Origin: Blasia pusilla
Taxonomy: Eukaryota; Marchantiophyta; Marchantiopsida; Blasiales
DNA: 64,000 nucleotides
NCBI GenBank assembly: GCA_050084515.1
Contig: CM114274.1
Span: 30,008,001-30,072,000, forward strand
Direction of reading: 5' to 3'
Every line of letters begins with the position of its first letter. Position 1 is the stretch's first letter. This document shows positions 1-13,233 of the stretch, in pieces. The position numbers and the translations under genes are program-made. The notes beneath the pieces are model-generated. The model saw nothing but the letters and a program-made list of their open reading frames with translations, ran no database searches and was not told the origin of the DNA.

Positions 1-3000
1 GGATTCACAAACCCTTCAAGACATTTCCTTGAACCAATTTTGTACATCTATTATATTCTCAACTTATATAAGAGGATATGGTAGGAGAGCATGAAACTTG
101 TGTCTGTTGTACGCATAAACAAAGCATTTGCTCCTGAGATAGAGAACAATCTCTAAACTTATTCCACCCTTAATGATTTCACTTTTCTAAGGAAATTTTT
201 GCAAGAGATTCCCAATATATCGACTTGCATTTTCTTTTTCAAAAAATAATCAAATCCTTGGATATTGTTGCTCACTTCTTAAAAGTCGCACTTTTATCTA
301 CACTAGTATGCTTTGGCTTCCTATTCTTTCTCATATTCAATTTTTTTAAAAAGAAAGCTCTTAGTCATCATCTCTAAAAGAGAAATACTTCTTATTTGAA
401 AAAATCTATTCTTTTCAAAAAAAATTCAAAAATATCTTACCAAGCTTCTCTAGTAATCTCTTCTAATCAAACTCCCGTTATAATAATATATGCAATGGGG
501 TCTAATTGGAAAAAATAATAACTCTTAGAATCGACATTGAGAGTGTGCATCTGTATAGTTCCATATATTATCTTGATATTTTACATGAGTTGGGTTGCAC
601 TAATTGCATTCTAAAACATTACGGAGATGGGAAAATATAAGAAAAAAACACATAGTATGTTATATATTTTAGGAAGAAATTTAACTATCATAGATAGAAA
701 TTATGTGTGATGCACATGCTTCACTTCCTATGTGGATGCTACATCCATGGTCAAAGACCCTCATGTTGCTTTATTGAAATCTACACTCATTATACATTGT
801 GAACTCTCCAAGACTATCTCCTCAAGCCTAAAGTTATGCACAAAAAATTACACCAAACCCTAATCTTGCTTCAATCATATTATCAAGAAAAAATCACTCC
901 CTATCCCAAGTTCTTAATTAGAGATTTAGATGATGTTACTTTTGTAACTAATAGAATACAAGACACATAGACAACACATGGGCAAAGGAGGGAAAAAAAA
1001 CTTAATGAGATCACACATATTTTCTTCCTCATAATGATCCATTTTATTACATTGTAGAATATGTTTTGAATAGAAATCTTTGTTCAAAATTTGTACTTAT
1101 CCATTTTTTGGAAAACAATGCAAATGCAAACCTTAACCATTGTAAAAATGAAATGTTGTATTAATCAATTAATACTGTGGTTTCTTTAGAGTTTCCGTCT
1201 TATTCAGATTTATTCCAAGGGGAAATTTAGTCATGTATCATCCAAAAACCTTTTCATAATATATTTTTCTTCATATATTTTTACTAAGAACTTTCCTAGA
1301 TTTATCTTCTCCTTCACAATTGTATACAATCTCTTTACCCAACTGCTCCTTATTCCAAAATATATTTCGGAGTTGTGTTAGACTCTATCTTAGGGAAAAC
1401 CTTAGATAAGACAAGTTCTTTAACATTTATGAAGGTCTTCTAACCCCAAAAGTGAAGCCAATCGTCCTCTAATGATCCAAACCGCATCTTCCTTGCTTCA
1501 CATGAACTCTCTTCTTCTTCCGAATCTCTATTCCTCATCATGTATCTCAAGTACAACCAATACACAAAGTCAATACAAAACTCAAAACCAAGATATGGGA
1601 TAGTTGCATAATAACACTATTCAAGAAATACTTCAATTACAGTTTAAATTAAGATTAATGGAATCCAATTCAAAGAATCTTCATATTCTCATTCCATAAA
1701 ATTATCCTTGGAATTACCAAGTATAATTCTATATTAGAAAAATATAGATAAATTTAAAAAAATCAATGAAGGAAATAATGCAAGTTTAATGTTTCCTCCC
1801 ATTGCACACCCGTACAAGGTTGAGGAATAAAAAAATTTGATCTTCCGAAAAAATATAAATCTAATGCTCTTCTTCTCCTCAACTACTTGATTACACTAGT
1901 TTATTTAAGTATTTAACCTCTTTATTAAAAATATTGACTCTTGGTAGAAATCTCTAAAATCGTTTTTTGGCTAACCAATTGAGCGAAGGGTTTCTAACTT
2001 TCTCCTAGGAACTTGTTTATATCATAAGCAACTACAGTGAACTACTTTGTTTTCTAACTTACTTACATTTCCTTCTCACCGAACTACATAATTGGCCAAA
2101 TCATTCCTTCTTGTTTTTGCTCTTTTGATTTCCATTCTTATTCTCTCAACTCTTTGAACTAACCATTGATACCTTTCCAACACTATTCCATACTCTTCTT
2201 TAGCCTTAGTTTTCATATCGACCATCACTCCTCCCCTCTAATTCTATCATGGTCACTTTCCTCTTCTTTATATCATCCTATTTTTTCGAGTGATACAACC
2301 TAACCATTGCTAGAACATAATCATGGTTTCCATGATTCAACGATAAATATCTTCTGCAAAAAATAATTTAGATTACAACTTGATAAGTTTTAATTTTCAT
2401 TTTATACTCACCAAACCAATATAATCATACCATAAAACAATTTTCATCATGTACATGAAAATGATGTATAAAGAAGTAGAAATATTATCAAATATTATAT
2501 AGAAAATATCATTAAAAGGAGATAGGTTCACACTTCACCCTAGATCTCTTGCAAAAAGTATCATAGAATATATATATATAGTAAGTCTTAGTAAGAAGGA
2601 GATTTCACTCTAAACACTTCAAATTAAACTCACATTTTGTATAAAGTAGAAGGTGCATTTCTTTGACAACTTTTAGAGTTCTTGTTTCCTTTTTATTATA
2701 AGATAGCATTTATACTTAAAATATTTCTTTAAATATATTTTTATATTTAAATTAAAAATTTGAATATATATTGGAATTTTCTTAAAAGACAACTCTAGGT
2801 GGAAATTCCTTTCTAAAATTATTTTATCCTAAATATGAATTTTTTTCTCCAAATATGAGTTGAAAAGGAAGAAATGTTTACCAAGCCTATTTTTATTGAA
2901 CTCACTTTAACAATTTGGTGCATATTGGATTTATTTTTTATAGGTTTTGAGATAACCTATAATTTTTTATTCTCAAATTATCTTTTTTCTTTTCAAAAAT

Positions 3001-3204
3001 TGAAAAAAAATGATTCTTTGAATATTTTAGATATTAGTCCCATAAATTATGTTATAATTTTTAAAATTTTTAAATGATTTTAGTTTCCATTTCTTTTGAA
3101 AAAATTTGTGTTATCTTTCTCATCCAAATAGGCCCTTAATGAACATATCTTATCCATCGAACCAACATATGATCTTAATTATGGTATTAAATATAGAAGA
3201 ATTT
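1..3204. other. AT-rich intergenic DNA, no gene recognised
   Basis: I see no coding region with recognisable protein similarity on either strand. The stretch is strongly AT-rich with many homopolymer runs. Near 3,125-3,137 the text reads like the outer end of a plant DNA transposon (reverse of GGGCCTATTTGG), but I could not find a partner end. Confidence 0.6.
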
Positions 3205-3290
3205 TACTTGTGCAAGGGCATAGCGTAGGGGCAGTAAGCTTCACTGTGATGTGGGTGGTTTAGGTTCAAATCGTGAACATATTGTATTCT
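3205..3290 (+). repeat. tRNA-derived SINE-like head
   Basis: A polymerase III type A box (TAGCGTAGGGG, 3221-3231) is followed 31 bases later by a B box (GGTTCAAATCG, 3263-3273). That spacing is normal for tRNA genes and tRNA-derived SINEs. The flanks do not fold into a complete tRNA, so a SINE head or tRNA relic fits better than a functional tRNA. No clear 3' tail or target-site duplication was found. Confidence 0.45.
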
Positions 3291-3521
3291 AAACAGAAGA
3301 ACAAACAAATCGATAGAGAATACAATAATGGATGTAAGGTGGTTAGACAAGTGGAGAATTGATAGATGAAGGATTTATGATAGACATATATGTTTTTTCT
3401 TAATGAATCAATCAAATGATTCAGTAGCCTTAGTCATTATAGATAAAAACTAGGTTTATATGACTCTTAGTGTTATTAATCATAACGAGTCATTTAGTAT
3501 CATCATCTACTCAATATAGCC

Positions 3522-3530
<9 letters not shown>
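3291..3530. other. AT-rich intergenic DNA
   Basis: Nothing recognised between the SINE-like head and the first dinucleotide repeat. Confidence 0.5.

Positions 3531-3571
<41 letters not shown>
3531..3571. repeat. (TC)n microsatellite
   Basis: About twenty uninterrupted TC units. The open frame running through it (Ser-Leu repeats) is a by-product of the repeat. Confidence 0.97.
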
Positions 3572-3573
<2 letters not shown>

Positions 3574-4772
3574 AAATTCAGATCTATTCTCAACCTTGAA
3601 ACTTCTTAGAATAAACTCCTACATTTGGAACTCAATATGTCTCTTTACCTTGTCATTTCTTCTAACGGTCTAAATCTATGGTTAGAGAAAGGTCCACTTC
3701 CTCAATCCCTATTTGTCCTAAGTCAAAACTATTCCTATTTTCTTGATGTCCCAAGATCCATGTGAATATGTACCTCTATCTACTCTAACTAATCTTCTGA
3801 CTAACTACTCTAACTAATCTTCCTTACTAACTACTTGTCTCAAGATACGATCTTGATAATTATTCCTTTTGGTTCATAAAGTTTCTCCATGAAGACTTTT
3901 CCATAAAGTGTCTTTGTCTCCTTTCCTCACTGCTCTGAATCTACGTAGTCCTCCTTCTTAGTTGTTCTCCTTCTTCAACAAGTCTTGGTCTTTGATAATG
4001 AGGTGTACTCATAAATTCCTAAGGATCCAATTCAATTCTCTTGCTAAAGTGGATCCGCTCCTTTCTTTATCATTTACTCTTCAAGAGGATTCTTTAGTTA
4101 AGATTCCTAACTTAAGTACTTTTCTCCTTTCTAAGTACTTCTTAGTTCTTACTTCCAAAAGTTCTATCTCCTTCTCTATTCAGCAAGAATTAAAATTCAA
4201 AGAAAAAACTCAACACCGAACCAACTCACAAAAAAATTTGACAATTACCATCCACAACCACTGCTAGCCTTATAGGGCATAACACATAATTGTTGGTTAA
4301 CTATGTAATCGCCTTAATGACTTAAGACACACCAAACCAAAATACATCATATATTGGGATACACGTTCATACAACACATATGTGTCACATTGGGTCTACC
4401 ATTTAACTAACTCATATCAAGCCCACATAAAATATTCTAAGATACAAAACGTGTCTCTATTGAGACACACCATCGAGAACCATTATATCCATCCCCACAC
4501 CACAAGTGTATATAGTTAGGAGTTTTGTAGTGTGGGGGTGAGTGTGATAGCCATCATACCACATCATAACAATGGCGCAATAAGACTACTCTTATATACC
4601 ACATAACGAGTATTAATGACACTTGGACCAACGTGAATCAATCGCAACTCATGTGCTTGCAAGATGCACCATGTAATATGGCATGCTACACATAAATCAC
4701 ACTCACATGAGAGATTTCTACATACCACATATAACCGTGGCTACATTACTTATCCATAATATCCACTCGACA
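3572..4772. other. intergenic DNA, no gene recognised
   Basis: Open frames here are short and translate to low-complexity Ser/Leu/Phe-rich sequence. I see no domain, splice structure or mobile-element protein. Confidence 0.5.
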
Positions 4773-4787
4773 TTCTCTCTCTTCTCT

Positions 4788-4861
<74 letters not shown>
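4773..4861. repeat. compound (TC)n(TA)n microsatellite
   Basis: A TC tract with two early TT interruptions (to about 4818) changes directly into a pure TA tract of about 44 bases. Confidence 0.97.
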
Positions 4862-4863
<2 letters not shown>

Positions 4864-6842
4864 AACTAGCAACTCATCTCATGCCACTTGCAAGCCATGC
4901 TTGTATAGTAGTATTGCACTAGCTATTAAGAATTGTTTCATTTTATCCGCACATAATGAGCTTATGCCTAGAATGTGTTAATAAACGAGTCGACACATGA
5001 GCATCCATATACACAGACACATAAAATTTGCACTATATTCGATTCTAGCTTGATTATGTATGATAGTGGCTTTACTCCCATTCAACCTGTTTTTTTCCCC
5101 ACTCTTCGATCCTTTCTCACTACACACGCACTTGATCCCTCCAAACATTTGATCTCCCATCAAATTGTTATCAGTTCCTCCTATTGCACATTTAAGAATT
5201 GTAGGACACCTCACATTGTCAAGTTTAATTCACAATATACAACCTTTGAAGGTGGGATTATCCTATATTGATATCCACCAACAAGTCCATGTACTTGAAA
5301 AACCACATTCAAGAAACGATTGATTGCAATACATTACACACCAAGCCCATCCACAATTTAGCTGATCTTAACCTTCTCTATTCATATTGAAACCTTGAGC
5401 GTCATTCTTGGAAAAATTCGTGGGAACCTTGGATCAAAGATCTCTCTAAAAAAATCCGCAACACAACCCCACTCAAAATACAACGGCGCATGGATCTTTG
5501 AATCCCTATCCACTTAGAACATTCTTGGTACATGTACCACTCATTATTTTTGGGTCATATCCGTTCCTTGAAATCAAACAGAAATTATAAATCTTGAAAC
5601 AATGCCACGTTAAAGAACCAATCCTTGCTCCATATATGTCTATTTCTTCCATCTAACCTACACCAAGGTTTACTACATTACATTATTTTTGACTAAATCT
5701 TTGGTTTTTTCTATATCAAAATTTGGAAAATTTATTCAAGAAAGGTGTTGGGCTTTGGCACTTGGTGGTAGGCACCAAAATTTTTTGGTGGGTTTTTTAA
5801 AGGAGGGCTAAGGCTGTGTCGCTTGGCCAATACTCATTGGATGCACAAGCTCTCCTCCTTGTTGAGAAGATTTGAGGAAGAAGCTAGTTGGGAATCACTT
5901 TGGAGAACTTAGATTCTAGCTAGAACTTTGGACTACACACATATGCATATGGGGAGATATGTATGGAGTACCTAGGTTTGAGGCATATCAATAGGAAGGG
6001 TGTTATATTGTGCTAATGGCACCTCTTGCTCCACAAGCATCTCGCAAATTGAAACCTCATTACAATCCGCTAGAGTTCGGGGAGTAGAAACCTTTAAGAC
6101 ATATTAAGCGTCTAGGGGCTTTTACAATTTCCATCAAGAGAGGCGAGTGTTATAATTCCAAATGATGGACCACATAACTAATAATTGCCCAAACCCAAAA
6201 GGCTTGTGGGCCTAAACCCCTTGTGTACCAATTTTAAGAAAGGATGCTATAGAGTTTCTTGAGAAAAAAAAATCATAAGTTGTTAATCAAGTACATTCCT
6301 ACACCTCTTGTACATATGTGGGCAAGAATTAAGAGAAATTTCAACTAGTTATGGTGGAGGACCCCCTCTTTTAACAGCCTTAAGATATCCTATTTTTAGA
6401 GTGTAGCCAACTTACAACCAAAGATTCCAAGGATTGCCCAAGAGAGGCCCAAATTAAAGTGTAGAATTGATGTGGGAAGGTTAAGAAGAAGAAGACAACT
6501 AAAACAAGCCAACAAGAAGATCTTTGAGCAAAAGAGTCCAAAAAACAAAAACAAAGAGAAATTTCGTGCATACATGACTGTCCTCAAATTAAGGGAATGT
6601 GGATTTGGCCTTTGATTTTAATCATCCTAAATATTTTCAAAAAGATATTGAGTTAGTAATATAAAAATTGCTCAAAAAAAGTAAGATTATTAGTTAGTAT
6701 TCGTGAAAGATAACAAAGACAAAGTTACCACATAAGCTCGAACCAATAGTTTGACTAGTACCTAACGCAATGTCTAAGTAATCCAAGATTACTATGCAAT
6801 ATCATTTGAATCCAAAATGCAAAAAAAGGACGTCCCTTGTCT
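4862..6842. other. intergenic DNA, no gene recognised
   Basis: No protein-coding similarity was recognised on either strand. Open frames on opposite strands overlap one another without domain content. Confidence 0.5.
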
Positions 6843-7009
6843 ATGTTGCAAAAAAATGGATAAGTTTGTCCCTAGGACGGATATGGACGGACAAGTGTGG
6901 ACATATCCACAGACATGGATTACAAGAGGTGGGACCCACACTTATAGTTCATGGTAGAAAGCAAGGCAAATGCGAGCGGGGTAATAAGGGGAAGGTGGAG
7001 GAAGGACAA
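6843..7009 (+). mobile_element. half copy of a short DNA transposon (MITE-like family)
   Basis: It begins with a GTTGCA end and carries the family core: GGACAAGT-type motifs, 'accta/ctagGACGGA', and 'GTGGGACCCACACTTATAG' (6929-6947), which is nearly identical to 14089-14107. It stops where a second copy begins at 7010. The second inverted end is missing, so this is a truncated copy abutting, or interrupted by, the next one. Confidence 0.6.
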
Positions 7010-7453
7010 GGTTGCATATGGAAAATGTTCGTGTCCTCAAACATGTCCATATCCATGGACCTACGTCTGTCCAATGGAAGGACTTGTCCATGTGGGTCCC
7101 ATCTTCCCTTTCTTTCTCATCCCCCCACTTGCTTTCGTGATCTAAAATTTCTTGTTTCTTCCTCCTCCCACCTTCACTCCCTTCCCCTTAGTACCCCGCC
7201 CACCCACCCTTGCCTTGCCTTCCACGATGAATTATAAAAGTGGGCCCCATGTTTTGGAATCCATATCCATCCTAAAGACAGACTTCTCAGTTTTTGTACA
7301 ACCATGAGGAAGGAAGAAACAGGTAAGTGCAGAATAGGGAGGCAAGTAGGGGGGATGAGAACAAAGGTGAAGGTGGGGCTGACATGGACAAGTCCTTCCA
7401 TAAGACGGACGTAAGTCCATGTGTGTGGAAAAAGACTTTATCGACATGCAATC
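7010..7453. mobile_element. MITE-like element, full-length copy
   Basis: The left end GGTTGCATATGG (7010) and right end GACATGCAATC (7453) are inverted relatives. Inside each end lie mirrored motifs such as GGACTTGTCCATGTGGG (left) and ACATGGACAAGTCCTTCC (right). The interior is pyrimidine-rich in its first half, purine-rich in its second, and non-coding. This suggests a non-autonomous DNA transposon that can fold back on itself. The superfamily is not clear, because target-site duplications could not be recognised. Confidence 0.65.
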
Positions 7454-8757
7454 TTGCTTAGAGGTAGACCAAAAAAATCCACATTTGTCAAGATTATTGG
7501 AGGTTGAATATAGCCACATTAAAAGACCAGTAACACTTTCCTCTTAAAAATAACATCTTAATTTGATGTGATTGGCCGAAGATGAGCATTATACCTTTCT
7601 CAACGGATTCTCGCACTATAACCAAGTGTCTATTCAAGAAAAATCAGCGACTCACAAATCATATACATGGTTATTGAGTGTGGAAAATTCATATGCATGG
7701 TAATTCCATTTGGAAATTTTAAAACCCCTTCTATGTTTGAATTTAAGAGCGGAAATCTAGCAGAGTAACTACAATGTTTTGAATAATGAGAAGAGATCTA
7801 AATAATTGAAGGAATAAGAGGAATATTGTATAATACCAAAACAATTAATTTTGCTACAACGTTATACAAAAACTAGCTCTAAGCTCTTGGATCATAAAAA
7901 AACTAAAAAATAAGGGTGATACTTGGATGAGAATTGATTGAAGAACATTTTTGGACAAGGTTGACTGAGATGGGCAAGGATTTAAAAGAAAATTTTGGTT
8001 CTATCTTGATCGATTTGGAAAATCATTCAATTAAGCAAAGATGCTTTATGATTTGAGTTTATCAAGGATTAGTGACTTTGATGGAAATTTTGGGGACACA
8101 TATCAAGGAAGCCAAATTTTCTTATAAGAAGATTTCATTACAATTCTTAGATATAAGTGTCAAAGATCTTCTAGTTAGAGATACCTATTGTTTATATTTA
8201 TACTGTGAATACAATGTGGTTGATATTAAAAATAGATAGATTTAATGAATAATTAGATAGTGGCTAGTTAGCAACTACATGAATAAATATTCCAGTAGAA
8301 CAAAAGATCCATTTAACTAGTATTAATCACTGAACAATCTTAGTCATTACATCAATTTATATGTGAGTTACTTGGTTTCAATTAATATGATTAGTACTAT
8401 GGTCATTTGATATCATGTTGCATCATTCTTGAAGAGGTTGGATTTTGATCTTTGTAAGTCAAGAATGATCTATTCAAGAGGTGGGAGAGTTAAGTATGCA
8501 AGTCCGCTTACCACCCCCCTCAATTTAGGGCCCGTTTAGAGCTATTTGGAGGAACTTAGTATTTGGGGTATGCTCCCTATTTATGGCATAAATAAATTCC
8601 CCATATGAAAGGTCCCTCTTGATGCACTATATAGGATTAGGGTAAAAGAGATAATATGTATACATAAATCACTATGGAGAGGGCTTGTGACATATTAAAC
8701 ATCAAGAAGATGGAGTTTGAGATCTCATTATTTATTTATTCAACCTCTTTCCATGAG
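7454..8757. other. AT-rich intergenic DNA
   Basis: No gene recognised. The sequence GGGCCCGTTTAG at about 8529 resembles the outer end of plant MITEs, but no matching partner was located. Confidence 0.45.
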
Positions 8758-9025
8758 CAAGGTTGCACGTGGATAAAGTTTGTATTTTCGGATATTTTCC
8801 ATGGGCTTATCTTTGTCCTATGAAAGGACTTATCCATATGGGTTCCACATAGTTCCTCTTCCTGTCCCTCCTCCTCCCCTCCCCCTCTCCTCCCATTTGC
8901 CCTTGTGTCCTCTCCTTACCCGTTCCTTCCTTCCTTCCCCCATCCCACTCCCTCCCTTCTCGTGCTCCACCCGCCCTTCCCCCATCTTCCACCACAAGAA
9001 ATATTTTTGGATCCCACCTAGGGAT
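8758..9025 (+). mobile_element. MITE-like element, truncated copy
   Basis: It starts with AAGGTTGCACGTGG and follows the order of the 7010 copy: TCCATGGGCTTATCTTTGTCC, then GAAAGGACTTATCCATATGGG, then a long C/T-rich interior (8855-8995) ending in a CTTCCACCACAAG-like stretch. The right inverted end is absent. Confidence 0.6.
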
Positions 9026-9164
9026 GGAATTGTATATTTTTATGTAAGCGCACATATAAGGCGGAGTTACAACCTTTCTTGCCTTATGAGTAACCTAACG
9101 CCTCATTCACAATATTCATGATCTAATTGGGATCTAAACCCTTGATTTCAAGGATTTGAAATTC

Positions 9165-9169
<5 letters not shown>

Positions 9170-9203
<34 letters not shown>

Positions 9204-9206
9204 GAG

Positions 9207-9259
<53 letters not shown>
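9170..9259. repeat. compound (TA)n(GA)n microsatellite
   Basis: A TA tract (9170-9202) is followed after a short break by a GA tract (9211-9259). Confidence 0.97.
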
Positions 9260-9262
<3 letters not shown>

Positions 9263-12119
9263 AGTTTATGCCTCTATAATAAGTAGTACAATCTCCTTAA
9301 TGATTCTTTCCTTTTTCATCCTTCCATCTCGGAACATGGATTATCATAATTACATCCCTCTTTCTCTCATCACCAAACTCAATCATGAACTTGTAAGCTT
9401 AATTATCTCCCCTTATTCTATACAATTGATGCTAAATCTTGTGATTATGCCTCTAGCATAATTAATCCCTTCATATTCACATATTGCCTATCTTTAGTGA
9501 TATGGATGGACAGATCTAGGTGGGCGGCCAAGCTACAATTGTTACATCTTTTTCAATAAATTCTCTTACTAAATTCCAACGATTCCTTAATAAGAGCCAT
9601 CAACAAGGCTACATTTTCAAAAAAATCCAAATTTACTGTAACAATTGAATCCCTAACATCAACCATAGCAATAATCAATAATAATATGCTAAAACCCATA
9701 TTTTTAGCATGATCGGAAAATAGAAAATTCTTCCATATTGAAAAATCTCCATATTCTAGAGAAGCTAGATGAGCTAATAAGATCGAATTCCATCAATACA
9801 AAAAATATTCTACTCAAAGTTGTTAATATTCCAACATGGAGAAATTGCATAGAAAATAGAGTAAATGAAATCCTTTAATAAGGTGGATGCTATTTCCATT
9901 TCCTTTAATTCCATTATAGTTCAATATCTAAAATTGGACAAGAGGAAGGAGATTAAAATTGACATAAGAAAATTAGGTTAACATAGATTTTCATTTTGAT
10001 TATTATTTTTTTAATTTGGTACTTAGGCTATCTATCTAAATTACAAGGTTTGAATAGAAATATCCATCTAAGAACATGAAGAATTTGAAAGAAAAATAAA
10101 AGAAATATGGAAATCATCACCTCTTAACATAATTCAAGAAAAAAGAGAAATTAACAAAAACTTAATAATTAGATACGACAAGTAATTCATAAAACATACT
10201 ATTTGAGATGAGTCATCATGGTGAATCGTCACTTCATAATAAATTAGTTCTACTTCCACTCCAATGCAACCATGCAAGAAGGCCAATGCCTATTATTGAT
10301 GATTTTGGGCCATAAAGTCGAGAACTCATAAGAAATTGTGGATACAATATGCATACGTATAACTTGGAGTGGTTGAGCATAATTAGGGGTATTTAGATGA
10401 CATGGACAATGAATGGCCATTTATGTGATGAAAATTTCATGTGTTATGACTTGAAGTTGATTAAGTATTGGGTTTGGAGATCAAAGATCATCAAACAAGG
10501 AGGAAACTATGATTGAAAAAATGGGGCCACAATAACCTAAGACACAAAATAATCATCAAAAATACTAAAACCGTTGAAACCGATTGTAAGAAAAGTCATG
10601 ATAACATAAAAAAATTTAAAATTTAAAAATTAAAATTTCTCAAAATGAAATGAAGGATCCATATTATTAGTTGAGGACGGAAGATTATTGTATAAGAAAG
10701 TTTTTTCTCAAGAGAAGCGAAGCTTTTTTCAAAGAGGAGATATAAATATGAGTTCTGAGATTATGTGGTAAAGAAAATGAGTTTAGTTGCAAAATTATAT
10801 ATGACTGTACATTGTGTATGCACCGAGCATTTAATAATATGATATATTTTAAAATTTTAAAAAATTACCTATTATGAATGAAAATTATTAAAAGATAAAT
10901 AATGGAATCATAAGATTTTTACTAGAATTAAGAAAAAAAATTATACAAAGAAGAATTGTATTTTTAATAAAATTACTTGTCAAATAAGAATTTTAATCAC
11001 TTTTTTATTTATTCTAGCTCCTTTTGAGAAGCTCTATATGAAGCCAATCAAGTCACTTCAATTTACTTTTAATGGTATCGTATACTAAGCAAAAGATAGA
11101 ATGGAAAAGGTTTTTAATCATCATGTTGTTTTATATATTTTTTAATTTATCCAATCAAAATGAGGAGTTGCGGGGAAATAGGAGAATGGAAGGATAAGTT
11201 AAAAAAAAAACCATTAGAGTGATTTTATTTTTGAAAGGGAGAGATTGGGTTGGTAAAAGTGTGAAATCATTTTTCCCAAATCAATAAGGATCTTCATCTA
11301 AGGTTCCTAAGTCTTCCTCCTTGTCATTCTTTTTCCCTATAAAAAAATATCTTGAAAGGTTGGGCAGAGAAAATTAATTAAAATTTTGAAATTTTGAAGC
11401 TTGGTTTCAAGTGAAAATTAAATAATACCTAAGGGAAAAAAATGGGGGTGGAATCTATAAGGAGTGAATAATTTCATTTTGATAGAAGGTATGTTTGAAA
11501 GAAGTAATTGTGTTTCTCCGAGTGTTTTGACTATTTTTAATATTCAAGTTTAACTTGACCCTCTATAAAGGCAAACATATTTGTTCCTCTAACATTCAAG
11601 GTTTACTAGCTTCCACAAAACTTCTTCAAAATGTGTATATAAGTTTGGATTTTGGCTTGTACCTATATAGATAACGCATGAAGTGAGCGAGGTGAGATAA
11701 AGAGACACTTTGAACGTCTAAGTGAGAAAGGGTAAGTACGCAAATTGGGATGGGGAAATTGGAGGTCGTGAAGCTACTGATGCTATGAACAAATGAATAT
11801 GTAGGGTGAATCTATATGTATATTTTTGGTATGTTGCAGGGCTTGTCGCTAAATTTGATCCTCTAGGGCTCTTAAATTGGAAGTCTACACCACAAAAAAG
11901 TCATCACATTATATGGTTTTATTTTGACATCTTGTTTCAATTATCACATTTGGTGATGTTCGGATAACATGCTCGTGTCTAGATTTGCAATCGGATTTCT
12001 TTCTCCTTCGTGCGCTATTCAACTACAATGTCAATGTTTGTATGATTCGTGAAGCAATATTGATTTCGACACCTCAGCTTTCAAACACATAAGAATTTCA
12101 TGGCTACCGTACGAGCACC
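9260..12119. other. AT-rich intergenic DNA, no gene recognised
   Basis: A long stretch almost without open frames of any size. No domain, RNA gene or element end was recognised. Confidence 0.6.
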
Positions 12120-13000
12120 CTAGCTAATATCTCGGATGGGAGTAGAATTTACAACAAGAAAGGGAAGATTTGAAAGAAAAGGATATCTATCTACATGAAA
12201 CGATACATATACATCCACGTGATCTCCTCGTACCGAACATATGCATGCCCCAAAGGGGAGGAATGAAGGTGAACGGCACATTTTGTGAAGCTCATGCGCC
12301 GGTTTTGTTTCCACCGCTACAGAATACCGGTGGCCAGAAACCTGTGCGATCTTGCCAAGGTCACGTGCCATTGAATCCAGTCCCGTGAAAAATATCGCCT
12401 TTCCCGGTCCCCCCTTACGCTCCTCCAAGTTCAGCTAGCGTCCGCGCAGCCTTAGTCTTCGTAGGGCAAAGTAGGCACCTTCCCGGGAGAACTCGTAGGA
12501 CAATTATTGGATCGGACGCAGAAGTAACATGGGAGTTTGTCGTTCTTTTAGAGACACCGCGTCTTTTCATCCCCACTTTTCTGCGCCCACTAGTTGTGCC
12601 TATATATGGCACACTCTGAGTCCAGATATGATATATGGGACATTTTGGGAAGGAAACAAAAAAACAATAAAATAAATGATAAAATTTCACTATTATTATT
12701 CGTCATATCGCATGTATGGTACGTGACTAGCTTGGATTTTCGTCCACCGTATGTCTATCTGATCGTTCTCCTAACAAAGGAAGAAAGGAAAAGAAAAAGG
12801 GACGTGTGCGATCGCTTGGAGGACTGACTTCCGATGGATGGGATGGGATGGATGGAATGGCTCCGAACGGAACGGAGAGTACACACCGACCTCCACATTT
12901 ATTAGAAGTCGGGGCCATAAAGTATTCTGGTGTTTTCTGATGAGGGAAAGGCATGTGACATCCTACTTCTTTCGTTCCGGTCAACTTTGAAAAGTCGAAT
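12120..13000. other. locally GC-richer island without recognised gene
   Basis: Base composition rises against the flanks and there are several ACGT-core motifs (CCACGTGA near 12218, TCACGTGC near 12361, TACGTGAC near 12720), the binding core of plant bZIP/bHLH factors. Overlapping open frames on both strands have no recognisable domain. It could be a solo promoter-like remnant or an insertion; the sequence does not decide. Confidence 0.35.
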
Positions 13001-13179
13001 AATTTTGACGGGATGTTTTAGAGGCCAAATTCAGCGGAGTTTTATATGAGAAAATTAGCCTTTTTTTCTCGCCTGCTTGGTTTTGCAATCGATATTCTCG
13101 AAGGATTTTATGTTTTATTATTCAATTATTCAATAATAATTAACAAGTCACCGAATAATATTGTAATCAGTTTTTCATC

Positions 13180-13233
13180 TCTTTTATTAGAACCTCAAAA
13201 ATCTCTTTGCCTTTTTGAGGTTCTAATAAAAGA
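13180..13233. repeat. perfect 21-bp inverted repeat (hairpin)
   Basis: Arms 13180-13200 and 13213-13233 are exact reverse complements with a 12-base loop. The left arm reads TCTTTTATTAGAACCTC plus AAAA. Surroundings are AT-rich and contain no gene. Confidence 0.9.

Noticed and set aside
3470-3673. Open frame with a Ser-Leu repeat
   Set aside because: It is the translation of the TC microsatellite.
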